A DNA stretch of 14,903 bases, from contig CALMVY010000304.1 in NCBI GenBank assembly GCA_937873245.1, positions 1 through 14,903 of the forward strand, written 5' to 3'. Under the pieces are notes generated by a model. That model made no database searches. It was given only the letters and a program-made list of their open reading frames with translations, and was not told the DNA's origin. Origin of the DNA: an uncultured Arthrobacter sp. (GTDB lineage: Bacteria; Actinomycetota; Actinomycetes; Actinomycetales; Micrococcaceae). Of the stretch, positions 1 to 6,353 are shown piece after piece; within the stretch, counting starts at the first letter, position 1; the number at the start of each line of letters is the position of its first letter. The position numbers and the translations under genes are program-made.

Positions 1-1035
1 CGGCCCGCGAAGTATTCACAGTTTGACCATTCCACCAAACAGCACCGGGCCGATTGCGCATCCTGTCACAAATTTCCTTCGAAAAACTGGAATAAGGTAA
101 GGACAGGCGATGCCGCTTTTCCTGACATCACCGAGTACCCCTCTCATAATTCCTGTGTGAAGTGCCACGCGCAGCAGTTCTTTCGCGGTGCCCGGCCAAT
201 GATCTGCTCGATCTGCCATACGGCGGCATCGCCCCGTGGGGCTCCTCGGCATCCGTTCCCGAACCCGCGTGAAATTTTCGACAGATCCGCCAAGGGCAAA
301 ACGGCCGTGTCGGATTTCGCTATACGGTTCCCTCACGAAACACACATCGAGATAGTTTCGTCGATCAGGTCGAGCAGAGCCAGCTTTGTGAACGCGTCCT
401 TCGTCACTTCTGACCGACGCCAGGCATCCGAACAGAGTTGTGCGGTATGTCACAAGACCATGGAGCCGCAAGGTGACTCGGACCAGGAATACCTGACCAA
501 GCCGCCGGAAAAGCTGGGGGACGCTTTCTGGCTTAAAAAGGGTACCTTTAAGTCGATCCCGACGTCTCACGCGACCTGCTTTACTTGCCATTCGGCCGAT
601 TCGGGCATGAATCCGGCTCCTTCGAGCTGTGCGACGTGCCACCAGCTCAAACAGGCTCAGCCGGCGGCTGACATGCCCGGAAATGCCCGGGTCATGACGG
701 GGGACAATAAGATGATGGTCGACCTGTGGGCCCGCCGAAACTCGACCGGCGTCTTCCGGCACGAGCATTTTGCCCATGTTGAGTTAAGCTGCTCTACCTG
801 TCATAACGTGACGGCGATGAACACGGCCGATCCGGCATCGACGCGTGTCCAGGTTGCATCCTGCGCGACCTGTCATGCCACAGCAACAAGTGACGAAGGC
901 GGTGCGTTGAATTACGAGGCCGATATGAAGAAGAAGGATGCTGCGTTCCAATGCGTCAAGTGTCATGTGGTCTTCGGCAAATCAGCGATACCCGAGTCGC
1001 ATCTCAAGGCGATCGCAGCGGCGGCAGGAAAATAA
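1..1035 (+). CDS. Multihaem c-type cytochrome, 5'-truncated by the window edge
   Basis: The frame is open from base 1 to the TAA at 1033-1035, giving 344 visible residues; no start or signal peptide is visible, so the gene begins upstream. It contains nine CxxCH haem-attachment motifs (CASCH, CVKCH, CSICH, CAVCH, CFTCH, CATCH, CSTCH, CATCH, CVKCH). Several are preceded by the F-x-H-x-x-H spacing typical of cytochrome c3/c7-like repeats, for example FDHSTKQH before the first and FRHEHFAH before the seventh. These histidines are likely distal haem ligands. The protein should be exported and act as a periplasmic or surface electron carrier. The next gene begins one base after its stop and encodes a similar cytochrome, so the two are co-transcribed and probably paralogous. 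The exact redox partner cannot be told from sequence. The family call is firm, the physiological role is not. Confidence 0.9.
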   Translation, partial: RPAKYSQFDHSTKQHRADCASCHKFPSKNWNKVRTGDAAFPDITEYPSHNSCVKCHAQQFFRGARPMICSICHTAASPRGAPRHPFPNPREIFDRSAKGKTAVSDFAIRFPHETHIEIVSSIRSSRASFVNASFVTSDRRQASEQSCAVCHKTMEPQGDSDQEYLTKPPEKLGDAFWLKKGTFKSIPTSHATCFTCHSADSGMNPAPSSCATCHQLKQAQPAADMPGNARVMTGDNKMMVDLWARRNSTGVFRHEHFAHVELSCSTCHNVTAMNTADPASTRVQVASCATCHATATSDEGGALNYEADMKKKDAAFQCVKCHVVFGKSAIPESHLKAIAAAAGK

Positions 1036-1036
1036 T

Positions 1037-1927
1037 ATGAGCAAACTGCGAACCTCATCGCATCACGGCACCACTTCCACTTCTATAAAGTGTGCTGTGA
1101 TACTGGCGGCGGTTTTGTTCTCAGCATTCGCATGCTCGGACGCGCCAACGGAGCAGGGGCCGACAGAGGCCCCCCCGATCGAGGTTGCCGCGACCGTAGC
1201 CCCGTCGCCGGTTCCGACGGCCAGTGACTATTCTAAATTCACGCATTCCAACGCCGCCCATGACGCTTTGCCGTGCCTTTTATGCCATACCCGTGAGGAA
1301 GGTGCGACCCGAGTGAGTTTCCCGGGAGGAGACGGACACCTTCCGTGTGCGGGCTGTCATGCAGTGGAATTTGAAAAACCTCAAAGCACAATGTGCTCGA
1401 TCTGTCATACTGATTCTCAGAAAGGCGTTCTAAAGTCCTTCCCTCCGCTGAGAAGCTTTAATGCTCGCTTCGATCACGGCCGTCATCTGCGGGAGACCAA
1501 TTGTGCAACCTGCCACAAACCCTCTCGGCGAGGCGTGGCTTTGTCGATACCTGCCGGAAGCAACGCCCACGCTACGTGCTTTGCCTGCCATGGGCCGCAG
1601 GCGACGAGCGGAGACGTTAATATAGGTTCATGCAATACATGCCATCAACCCGGAAGGCCGCCGTCAGTTTCAGATTGGGCTAAGTCATTCAACTTTGGGT
1701 TTAGCCATGCCGATCATAGCCGGAGAAATCTTAATTGCTCCACTTGCCACTCAATTCAGGCCGGTGCTTCCCGCGGCAATCAGGTTACTGCCCCTCAAGC
1801 TGTTATGCATCTTGCATCCGGACGGTCCCAGAGCTGCGGCACCTGCCACAACGACAAGCGAGCCTTCGGTGCCGAAGACTTTGCTAATTGCAAAAGGTGT
1901 CACGAGGGAAGCAATTTCGGCTTCTGA
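1037..1927 (+). CDS. Nonahaem c-type cytochrome, probable lipoprotein
   Basis: I place the start at ATG 1037, one base after the upstream stop, with AGGA at 1026-1029 seven to eight bases before it. This gives 296 residues beginning MSKLRTSS. A longer frame from 938 overlaps the previous gene and is unlikely. The N-terminus has a hydrophobic stretch (IKCAVILAAVLFSAFAC, about residues 16-32) followed by SDAP, which looks like a lipobox with Cys as the lipidated residue, although Phe at -2 is not ideal. A Pro/Thr/Ala-rich linker follows, then nine CxxCH motifs (CLLCH, CAGCH, CSICH, CATCH, CFACH, CNTCH, CSTCH, CGTCH, CKRCH). F-x-H-x-x-H signatures precede some of them (FDHGRH, FSHADH). Shared motifs such as the MCSICHT segment suggest duplication with the upstream gene. 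Expected role: a membrane-tethered electron carrier facing the periplasm or outside. The partner is unknown. Confidence 0.9.
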   Translation: MSKLRTSSHHGTTSTSIKCAVILAAVLFSAFACSDAPTEQGPTEAPPIEVAATVAPSPVPTASDYSKFTHSNAAHDALPCLLCHTREEGATRVSFPGGDGHLPCAGCHAVEFEKPQSTMCSICHTDSQKGVLKSFPPLRSFNARFDHGRHLRETNCATCHKPSRRGVALSIPAGSNAHATCFACHGPQATSGDVNIGSCNTCHQPGRPPSVSDWAKSFNFGFSHADHSRRNLNCSTCHSIQAGASRGNQVTAPQAVMHLASGRSQSCGTCHNDKRAFGAEDFANCKRCHEGSNFGF

Positions 1928-1933
1928 CATTCC

Positions 1934-1947
1934 GCGAAGTTTTTCGC
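1934..1947. repeat. Small inverted repeat just after the nonahaem gene
   Basis: GCGAA-GTTT-TTCGC forms a 5-bp stem with a 4-base loop seven bases after the stop at 1927. It could be a weak terminator or an enhancer-type site for the sigma-54 promoter about 95 bases downstream. The stem is too short to decide. Confidence 0.25.
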
Positions 1948-2041
1948 AGCTGCCCGCGTACAAAGTCTTCTTTGAACACACTCAAACGCTTAGAATAGCC
2001 GCAAAACCACTGTATTTCTTGGTGTTTACATGCTCGAGGCT

Positions 2042-2056
2042 TGGCACGAGCTTTGC
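2042..2056 (+). promoter_or_regulatory. Sigma-54 (RpoN) type -24/-12 promoter
   Basis: The 15-base element TGGCACG-AGCT-TTGC matches the sigma-54 consensus TGGCACG-N4-TTGC exactly, with the -24 GG at 2043-2044 and the -12 GC at 2055-2056. It lies in the 195-base gap between the nonahaem gene and the monohaem cytochrome gene. Transcription would start near 2068, leaving a leader of about 55 bases before ATG 2123. This implies that the small cytochrome, and possibly the NapC-type gene after it, depends on RpoN and an enhancer-binding activator. No convincing activator site was seen upstream. Confidence 0.7.
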
Positions 2057-2122
2057 CATAGTAATAGACGCAGGGGTGCTGATAGATCGGTACTTCTACA
2101 ACAATTACTTAGGAGTACATCA

Positions 2123-2461
2123 ATGACTACAAATCGTATCAAGCTAATCGCGATCATATTCATTTTATTAATCGCTGTTGTCACAGCATTTTACAGTGGT
2201 TCGCCAGCTGTCACGGGCGTCGCGGCCGCTGAGGAACCAGCCGCAGTCTACAAAGCAAAGTGTGCTATGTGCCATAGCCCCAAAGCCGAGAAATCGTACG
2301 ACCCAGCAAAGTCTGACGAACAACACGTTGAAGCAATTTTAAAAGGAGTGAAGGGCGCCAAGCCGCCGTTCATGCCCAGCTTTGAGGCAAAGGGAATGAC
2401 GGCGGACGAAGCGAAAGCTCTAGCTGTTTACATGCGTTCTCTCCGTCAACCCGCTGAATAA
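2123..2461 (+). CDS. Monohaem class I cytochrome c
   Basis: The 112-residue protein starts at ATG 2123, preceded by AGGAG at 2111-2115 with seven bases spacing. A longer frame from 2030 lacks such a site and would start before the likely transcription start. Residues 7-23 form a hydrophobic export helix, followed by a possible cleavage site after the GVAAA stretch near residue 36. The mature part has one CAMCH motif (C47, C50, H51) and a likely distal ligand M84 in PPFMPSF, followed by an amphipathic C-terminal helix (TADEAKALAVYMRSL). This is the normal layout of a small class I cytochrome c. It probably shuttles electrons in the periplasm for the neighbouring multihaem proteins. The gene lies directly downstream of a sigma-54 type promoter and 128 bases ahead of the NapC-type gene. 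Confidence 0.88.
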   Translation: MTTNRIKLIAIIFILLIAVVTAFYSGSPAVTGVAAAEEPAAVYKAKCAMCHSPKAEKSYDPAKSDEQHVEAILKGVKGAKPPFMPSFEAKGMTADEAKALAVYMRSLRQPAE

Positions 2462-2510
2462 GCTGCAGGCACCAGCGGGCAGTAAAAGAAGTCCTGGCTG
2501 CAGCGTTTTT
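2462..2510 (+). terminator. Possible weak terminator after the monohaem cytochrome gene
   Basis: GCTGCAG at 2462-2468 can pair with CTGCAGC at 2498-2504, which is followed by G and a run of five T. The 29-base loop makes this a poor intrinsic terminator. It might only reduce read-through into the NapC-type gene. The rest of the 128-base gap holds nothing else I can support beyond the ribosome binding site AGGA at 2579-2582. Confidence 0.3.
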
Positions 2511-2589
2511 CGGGATCGTTCTACAAAACGAACACGGTGCAGCCATGGCTTTCTTAATTCATTTATCGACGATCTTATAGGACAAGTGT

Positions 2590-4056
2590 ATGAACGAAGA
2601 TATCAATCTTAGCCAGCCTCCGGAACCGGGAAAGACCAAACCTCTTGTCCCCAGCCTTCTTCGTAACTACATTAGTTTCGTTGGCATGGCCATAATCATA
2701 GCCGTCTTTACGAGTATCGTTTTGCTGGTTCTGATAGAGGCGACATCTCCTGTGGAAAATGCCTACATGGGGATCATCACTTACATCATACTCCCGTCGA
2801 TTCTGATATTCGGCATTGTTGTCGTGATCACCGGGATGATCATCGAGAGACAAAGGCGCCGAAAAATGGCACCGGACGCCATCCTCGCTTTTCCTAAACT
2901 CGATCTTAACGACCCATCAACACGACGGCGGCTGATGGCGTTTCTCATTTTGACCTTCTTGTTCGTTTCCGTGAGTGCGTTCGGCAGTTACCGAGCGTTT
3001 GAATATACGGAGTCCGTCTCCTTTTGCGGAGAGACCTGCCATACCGTCATGAGCCCGGAATTCACGACTTACAAGGCTGGTGCCCACTCGCGCGTCCGCT
3101 GCGTGGACTGTCATGTTGGTTCAGGTGCAGACTGGTATGTAAGGTCGAAACTCTCGGGAGCCTATCAGCTGTATTCCGTGACATTCAATAAGTATTCGAG
3201 GCCGATAACCACGCCCGTGCACAACCTTCGGCCGGCACCTGACACGTGTGAACAGTGCCACTGGCCGGAGAAGTTTTTTGGGGCCCAGCTTAAGGTGTTC
3301 AATCGATACGGTAATGATGAAGCAAACACCCTGCGTCAACAGAGGATGCTCATAAACGTCGGCGGCGGAGCGGCGAGCTCCGGCCAGGTCCAGGGGATAC
3401 ACTGGCATATGAATATCGCGAACGAGGTCTCATATATCTCGACCGATGAGCAGAGACAGGAGATCCCGTGGGTCAAGATAAAGGACGCGCAAGGGAACCT
3501 TACGGAGTATTTCGACCGCACCCGTCCGATGTCAGACGCGGAGAGGCAGAGACCGGTCCGAACTATGGATTGCGTCGATTGCCACAACCGTCCGGCTCAT
3601 GTGTATCAGCCGCCCGATGTGTCAGTCGACCAGGCGTTTACGTCCGGTAAACTCGATCAGGGCCTTCCGTTCCTGAAACGGCAGTCTGTGGCGGTGCTAA
3701 GCGCTCCCTACGAAACGACCGAGCAGGCACTGCAGGCGATCGATAAAGGACTGACGGACTTTTACCGAGAGAATTATGTGGTCGTTCACTCACAAAAAGG
3801 TGAATCGATCAGGCAGGCGGTTACCGAGGTCCAACGCATTTACCAAACCTATTTCTTCCCTGAGATGAAGACCGACTGGTCGACCCACCCGAACAATATC
3901 GGACATTTGACGTCCGCAGGCTGCTTCCGATGCCATGACGGCAATCATGTAAGCAAGACCGGGAAGGTCATCTCCAATGACTGCAACATCTGCCATACGA
4001 CGATCTACGATTCGGAAGCCCCGGCTGAGGCTAACATCAAGCTTGGGACATACTAG
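2590..4056 (+). CDS. NapC/NirT-type membrane-anchored multihaem cytochrome c, ended early by an in-frame amber codon
   Basis: ATG 2590 has AGGA at 2579-2582. The frame gives 488 residues to TAG 4054-4056. It has three predicted membrane helices (about 28-50, 60-86 and 114-133), and then the haem domain. The first site is a CX3CH variant (C146, C150, H151, then T-V-M). CxxCH sites follow at C171, C220, C328, C445 and C465. The first haem segment with C-H-x-x-M resembles the NapC/NrfH quinol-oxidising family, though this protein is much longer than the roughly 200-residue tetrahaem NapC. Expected role: transfer of electrons between the membrane quinol pool and periplasmic cytochromes, probably with the cytochrome b encoded convergently. 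The stop is suspicious. In the same frame, codons continue for 44 residues with two more CxxCH sites, so this is likely a longer octahaem protein broken by one base change, a read error, or read-through. Confidence 0.85.
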   Translation: MNEDINLSQPPEPGKTKPLVPSLLRNYISFVGMAIIIAVFTSIVLLVLIEATSPVENAYMGIITYIILPSILIFGIVVVITGMIIERQRRRKMAPDAILAFPKLDLNDPSTRRRLMAFLILTFLFVSVSAFGSYRAFEYTESVSFCGETCHTVMSPEFTTYKAGAHSRVRCVDCHVGSGADWYVRSKLSGAYQLYSVTFNKYSRPITTPVHNLRPAPDTCEQCHWPEKFFGAQLKVFNRYGNDEANTLRQQRMLINVGGGAASSGQVQGIHWHMNIANEVSYISTDEQRQEIPWVKIKDAQGNLTEYFDRTRPMSDAERQRPVRTMDCVDCHNRPAHVYQPPDVSVDQAFTSGKLDQGLPFLKRQSVAVLSAPYETTEQALQAIDKGLTDFYRENYVVVHSQKGESIRQAVTEVQRIYQTYFFPEMKTDWSTHPNNIGHLTSAGCFRCHDGNHVSKTGKVISNDCNICHTTIYDSEAPAEANIKLGTY

Positions 4057-4191
4057 CACCCCGTCGACCTCGGGTCTCTGGCCGACAGGCAATGTGCATC
4101 GTGCCACGCTCCGAATAAGGCATTCAAGCATCCTGTCAATTTGGGCGACATATCCAAGTTTCAGTGTGCCGAGTGTCACAAGGTCAAGTAG
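4057..4191 (+). pseudogene. Downstream in-frame remnant of the NapC-type cytochrome with two haem sites
   Basis: Directly after TAG 4054-4056, with no frame change, 44 codons run to a second TAG at 4189-4191. The reading starts HPVDLGSLADRQ and contains CASCH and CAECH, separated by a repeated HPV(D/N)LG phrase, and ends with HKVK. The repeated phrase and both haem motifs are typical C-terminal cytochrome sequence and cannot be a chance frame. There is no start codon or ribosome binding site for separate translation. Changing one base of the amber codon (for example CAG to TAG) would restore one 533-residue protein with eight haem motifs. Confidence 0.8.
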
Positions 4192-4220
4192 GTTTTAGGT
4201 CAAACTTAATTAACGAAAAA

Positions 4221-4260
4221 GAGCCGGTCCGCCTGAGCAGCGAACCGGCTCATCCTTTTT
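4221..4260. terminator. Bidirectional intrinsic terminator between convergent genes
   Basis: GAGCCGGT (4221-4228) pairs with ACCGGCTC (4244-4251), and an inner CGC pairs with GCG around a 7-base loop. A T run follows at 4255-4260, and a matching A run (4216-4220) precedes the stem, so it can end transcription from both sides. It serves the NapC-type gene on the plus strand and the cytochrome b gene on the minus strand. Confidence 0.85.
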
Positions 4261-4269
4261 ACATAAGCG

Positions 4270-4980
4270 TCAATGCCTGTAAACCAGCACCGTAGCCAGC
4301 AGGGCGACTATCATGATCAAACCGGCGATGTATGCCGTGGCTCCGAAAATGGTTGAGACCAGGCGAACCCGAGGGGTCGGCGGATCGGTCAGTACCGTGT
4401 CGAGCTTGCCCTCTTCGACCAGCCGTTCGTACTCGGCCGCACGCTCTTCCTTGAATCGGGCCAGGGTTATCTTTCCGGTAAAGATCGAGATATCCATCGG
4501 GAAATTCTCCGGCCGGAGGTGATTGTGAAAGAAATGGAATGCGAATATGAAGGCGGTGGCAAGCAGGGCCTCCTCGCCATGTACGATCATCGCCAGATTC
4601 AGCACAACTCCGGGCAGTAGCATCGTAACAACCTCTGGAAACCAGAGCATAAGACCTGACAGTCCGATGACCGGCACACCCCAGAACACGGCGAAGTAGT
4701 CAAACTTTTCCCAATACGTCCACCGATCAAGCTTGGGTCTCGGACCGAGGTAAAGAATCCATCGGAGCATATTAAACACGTCGATAAAGTCTTGTTTTCG
4801 GATCATCATCGAATCCGGTCCGTAGAGGATCCAGAGGTTTCTTTCGAAAGCCGCTTTTCGGACTACGTAGTAAAGATGGACGACAACGTAGATCAGCGTG
4901 ATCACCGCGCATACGCGGTGCAGGATCCTCATCGGCCCAAGACCGCCGAGCAGCACTTCGACCAGGCCGCGCCGGAGCCG
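4270..4980 (-). CDS. Membrane cytochrome b (formate-dehydrogenase gamma / b561-like), 5' part lost at the junction
   Basis: Reading the minus strand to TGA 4270-4272, native-looking sequence begins around LVEVLLGGLGPMRILHR near 4975 and continues for about 235 residues. An in-frame ATG sits at 4930-4932, but the family has further membrane helices before this point, so it is not the real start. Visible helices include the ILHRVCAVITLIYVVVHLYYVV segment, the FWGVPVIGLSGLMLWF segment, the LLATAFIFAFHFFHNH segment and a C-terminal anchor. Histidines in these helices (HR, VVVHL, IVHGEE, FHFFHNH) are candidate b-haem ligands. It would exchange electrons with the quinone pool and pass them to the convergent NapC-type cytochrome. 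The minus-strand frame stays open into the actinobacterial DNA up to 6336; a 688-residue protein called from that would be an artefact. Confidence 0.8.
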   Translation of the reverse strand, partial: RLRRGLVEVLLGGLGPMRILHRVCAVITLIYVVVHLYYVVRKAAFERNLWILYGPDSMMIRKQDFIDVFNMLRWILYLGPRPKLDRWTYWEKFDYFAVFWGVPVIGLSGLMLWFPEVVTMLLPGVVLNLAMIVHGEEALLATAFIFAFHFFHNHLRPENFPMDISIFTGKITLARFKEERAAEYERLVEEGKLDTVLTDPPTPRVRLVSTIFGATAYIAGLIMIVALLATVLVYRH

Positions 4981-6023
4981 ACGGCCGACGCCAGCGGGCC
5001 GCGTGGCGTGGGGACCAGGTGCAGGTCGGTGGCGGGCGCCGGGGTGATCAGCCCGACGTCCAGGACGCCGCCGACGACGGCCGCCCCGCTGAGCGTGGGC
5101 CGGCAGTGCACCCGGGCGGTGCGGCCGCTGGGCAGGTCGATGACCAGGGGATGCCGCCGTCCGGCGGCCAGCGCCTCGCCGGCCTCCGCGATCAGTGGCT
5201 CGAGATCGGCCGGGTCGAGCAGCTCGCGGGCCCGGTCGTTCATCATCAGCAGGTCGTCGCCGATGGCCAGCACCGGACCGCGGTTGCGCCGGCAGGCCGC
5301 CAGGTAGTCGCTGAGCACGGCGACCTCCCGCTGGCCCGACTGCTCGAGCAGCATCGTCTCGATCCGGCGGGTGAGCGTCGCGGCGGTGGCGACCAGCAAC
5401 GGACCGGCGTCGCGCCGCCAGCAGGTCAGGTCGACGACCCCGAGCACCTTGCCCGTCACCGGACTGCGGATCGGTGCCCCTGCGCACGCGAGGTCCTCGA
5501 GCCGGTCGACGTAGTGCTCGTGGCCGAAGACCTGTGCCGGGCCGCGCGCCTCCAGGGCGGTGCCGATGCCGTTGGTGCCCACGAAGCGCTCGGCGTAGCT
5601 GAAGCCGGGGGCCAGCCAGACCCGGTTGAGGTGCTGCTCGAGGGTGTGGTCGCCGGTGCGCCGGCTGAGCACCACGCCGTCGGCGTCGCAGAGGATCACG
5701 CTCACCGGCTCGGTGGCGAACAGGTCGGCGATGTCGCGGAGCACCGGCTCGGCGGCGAGGGTCAGCCTCGTCTCGCCGTCCGGGCCCGCTTCGAAGGGCA
5801 GCTCCAGGTGGTCCGGGCGCACCTGGAAGACCCGGGAGCGGGTCCACGAGGCGAGGATCGGCTCCCGGACGACGCCGGCCAGGACCTGCTCCTCGTCGAG
5901 GAACGACGTGCGCGCGCGGGCGAGCTCGTCGCTGCCGGCCGTCGCGGCCGTGGGCAGCACGCCCGTCCCCGGGCGCAGGCCCGCGACGCTCCCGTGCGAC
6001 GGCGGCTGCGACCCGATGGACAA
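4929..6023 (-). CDS. GAF-domain transcriptional activator (AcoR/MimR-like), C-terminal domains missing
   Basis: The frame runs from TTG 6023 to TGA 4929-4931, 364 residues. TTG is chosen because AGGGAGG (minus strand, 6031-6037) lies seven bases upstream. Residues 52-63 show the V-R-x-x-I-L-x-S-W-x-R-S signature that opens AcoR-type regulators. A GAF domain follows at about 88-225, including GFSYAERFVGTNGIGTALE, then a PAS-like segment at about 245-325. Full-length relatives continue into a central AAA+ or AAA-like domain and a Fis-type helix-turn-helix. Here the sequence meets the junction near residue 360, so DNA binding is lost in this contig. The last residues before the stop are probably not native. 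It is divergent from prmA, as the regulator is in the mycobacterial mim cluster, so it likely activates the prm operon. The ligand is unknown. Confidence 0.8.
   Translation of the reverse strand: MSIGSQPPSHGSVAGLRPGTGVLPTAATAGSDELARARTSFLDEEQVLAGVVREPILASWTRSRVFQVRPDHLELPFEAGPDGETRLTLAAEPVLRDIADLFATEPVSVILCDADGVVLSRRTGDHTLEQHLNRVWLAPGFSYAERFVGTNGIGTALEARGPAQVFGHEHYVDRLEDLACAGAPIRSPVTGKVLGVVDLTCWRRDAGPLLVATAATLTRRIETMLLEQSGQREVAVLSDYLAACRRNRGPVLAIGDDLLMMNDRARELLDPADLEPLIAEAGEALAAGRRHPLVIDLPSGRTARVHCRPTLSGAAVVGGVLDVGLITPAPATDLHLVPTPRGPLASAVGSGAAWSKCCSAVLGR
4935..4985. other. Junction of two unrelated DNAs (probable contig chimera)
   Basis: Base composition and codon use change abruptly within this stretch. 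Below it, the minus strand encodes the C-terminal part of a cytochrome b in mid-GC DNA. Above it, the minus strand encodes the N-terminal part of a GAF regulator in very GC-rich DNA. Both proteins are truncated here. In one frame the regulator reads GSGAAWSKCCSAV and then stops at TGA 4929-4931. In the next frame the cytochrome reads LVEVLLGGLGPM. The exact breakpoint cannot be fixed because both readings are plausible for about 40 bases. Confidence 0.8.
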
Positions 6024-6353
6024 CCCGTCGCCTCCCTCTGCTCGGAGGAGCTGGCGCCCGCCGCTGCGCGGACGCCCCCGGTGCGACCCACTCTAGGAAC
6101 GGGCGGACCGGGGGACGTCTCATATTGAGACCACCGAGGCCTCCGTGGACGAGTGTGATTCCTGCCACGAGGTGAACGGCAGCGACAACCATCCCCGCCG
6201 CCGCCTCGCGTACCTCCGGGGCCCGCGGCGCCCGCGCCCGTCGCGGCTTCGGACGACGAGAACGGGTCGCCGTACCCGCCCCTCGGAGCTTCCGTGCACC
6301 CGGGGGGCTGCGGCACCGACGAGTCCGCCCGACCACAACCGTGAGGAGACGAC
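6024..6353. promoter_or_regulatory. Divergent control region between the regulator and prmA
   Basis: This 330-base gap must hold the promoters of both the regulator and the prm operon. It contains the palindrome at 6117-6131. A possible minus-strand -10 (TAGAGT, plus-strand 6090-6095) could serve the regulator. I see no clear -35/-10 pair or sigma-54 element for prmA. The prmA-proximal 200 bases are very C+G-rich and hold no gene I can support. The prmA ribosome binding site GAGGAG is at 6343-6348. Confidence 0.6.
6117..6131. promoter_or_regulatory. Palindromic operator candidate GTCTCA-N3-TGAGAC, copy 1
   Basis: GTCTCA (6117-6122), TAT spacer, TGAGAC (6126-6131) is a perfect 6+6 inverted repeat. 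It lies 93 bases from the regulator start and 222 bases before prmA. The same two half-sites with the same 3-base spacing recur upstream of adh at 12598-12612. Such a two-fold site at enhancer distance suits a Fis-type activator. Assigning it to the adjacent regulator is inference. Confidence 0.65.

Noticed and set aside
16..777. A 253-residue minus-strand frame opposite the first multihaem cytochrome
   Set aside because: The plus strand has nine CxxCH motifs in frame. The opposite frame shows no recognisable feature.
2030..2122. A longer start for the monohaem cytochrome at 2030
   Set aside because: It would place the start before the predicted sigma-54 transcription start, would put 31 non-signal residues before a good export helix, and lacks the AGGAG that precedes ATG 2123.
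4923..4928. GGATCC next to the seam as evidence of a restriction-ligation event
   Set aside because: The cytochrome b reading appears to continue beyond this site on the regulator side (LLGGLGPM), so the breakpoint is probably not at the GATC, and a single 6-base site is weak evidence.
4270..6336. A continuous 688-residue minus-strand frame that would fuse regulator DNA to cytochrome b
   Set aside because: Upstream of about 4985 it reads an Arg/Pro/Gly-rich shadow frame of the GAF regulator. Only the cytochrome b end is real.
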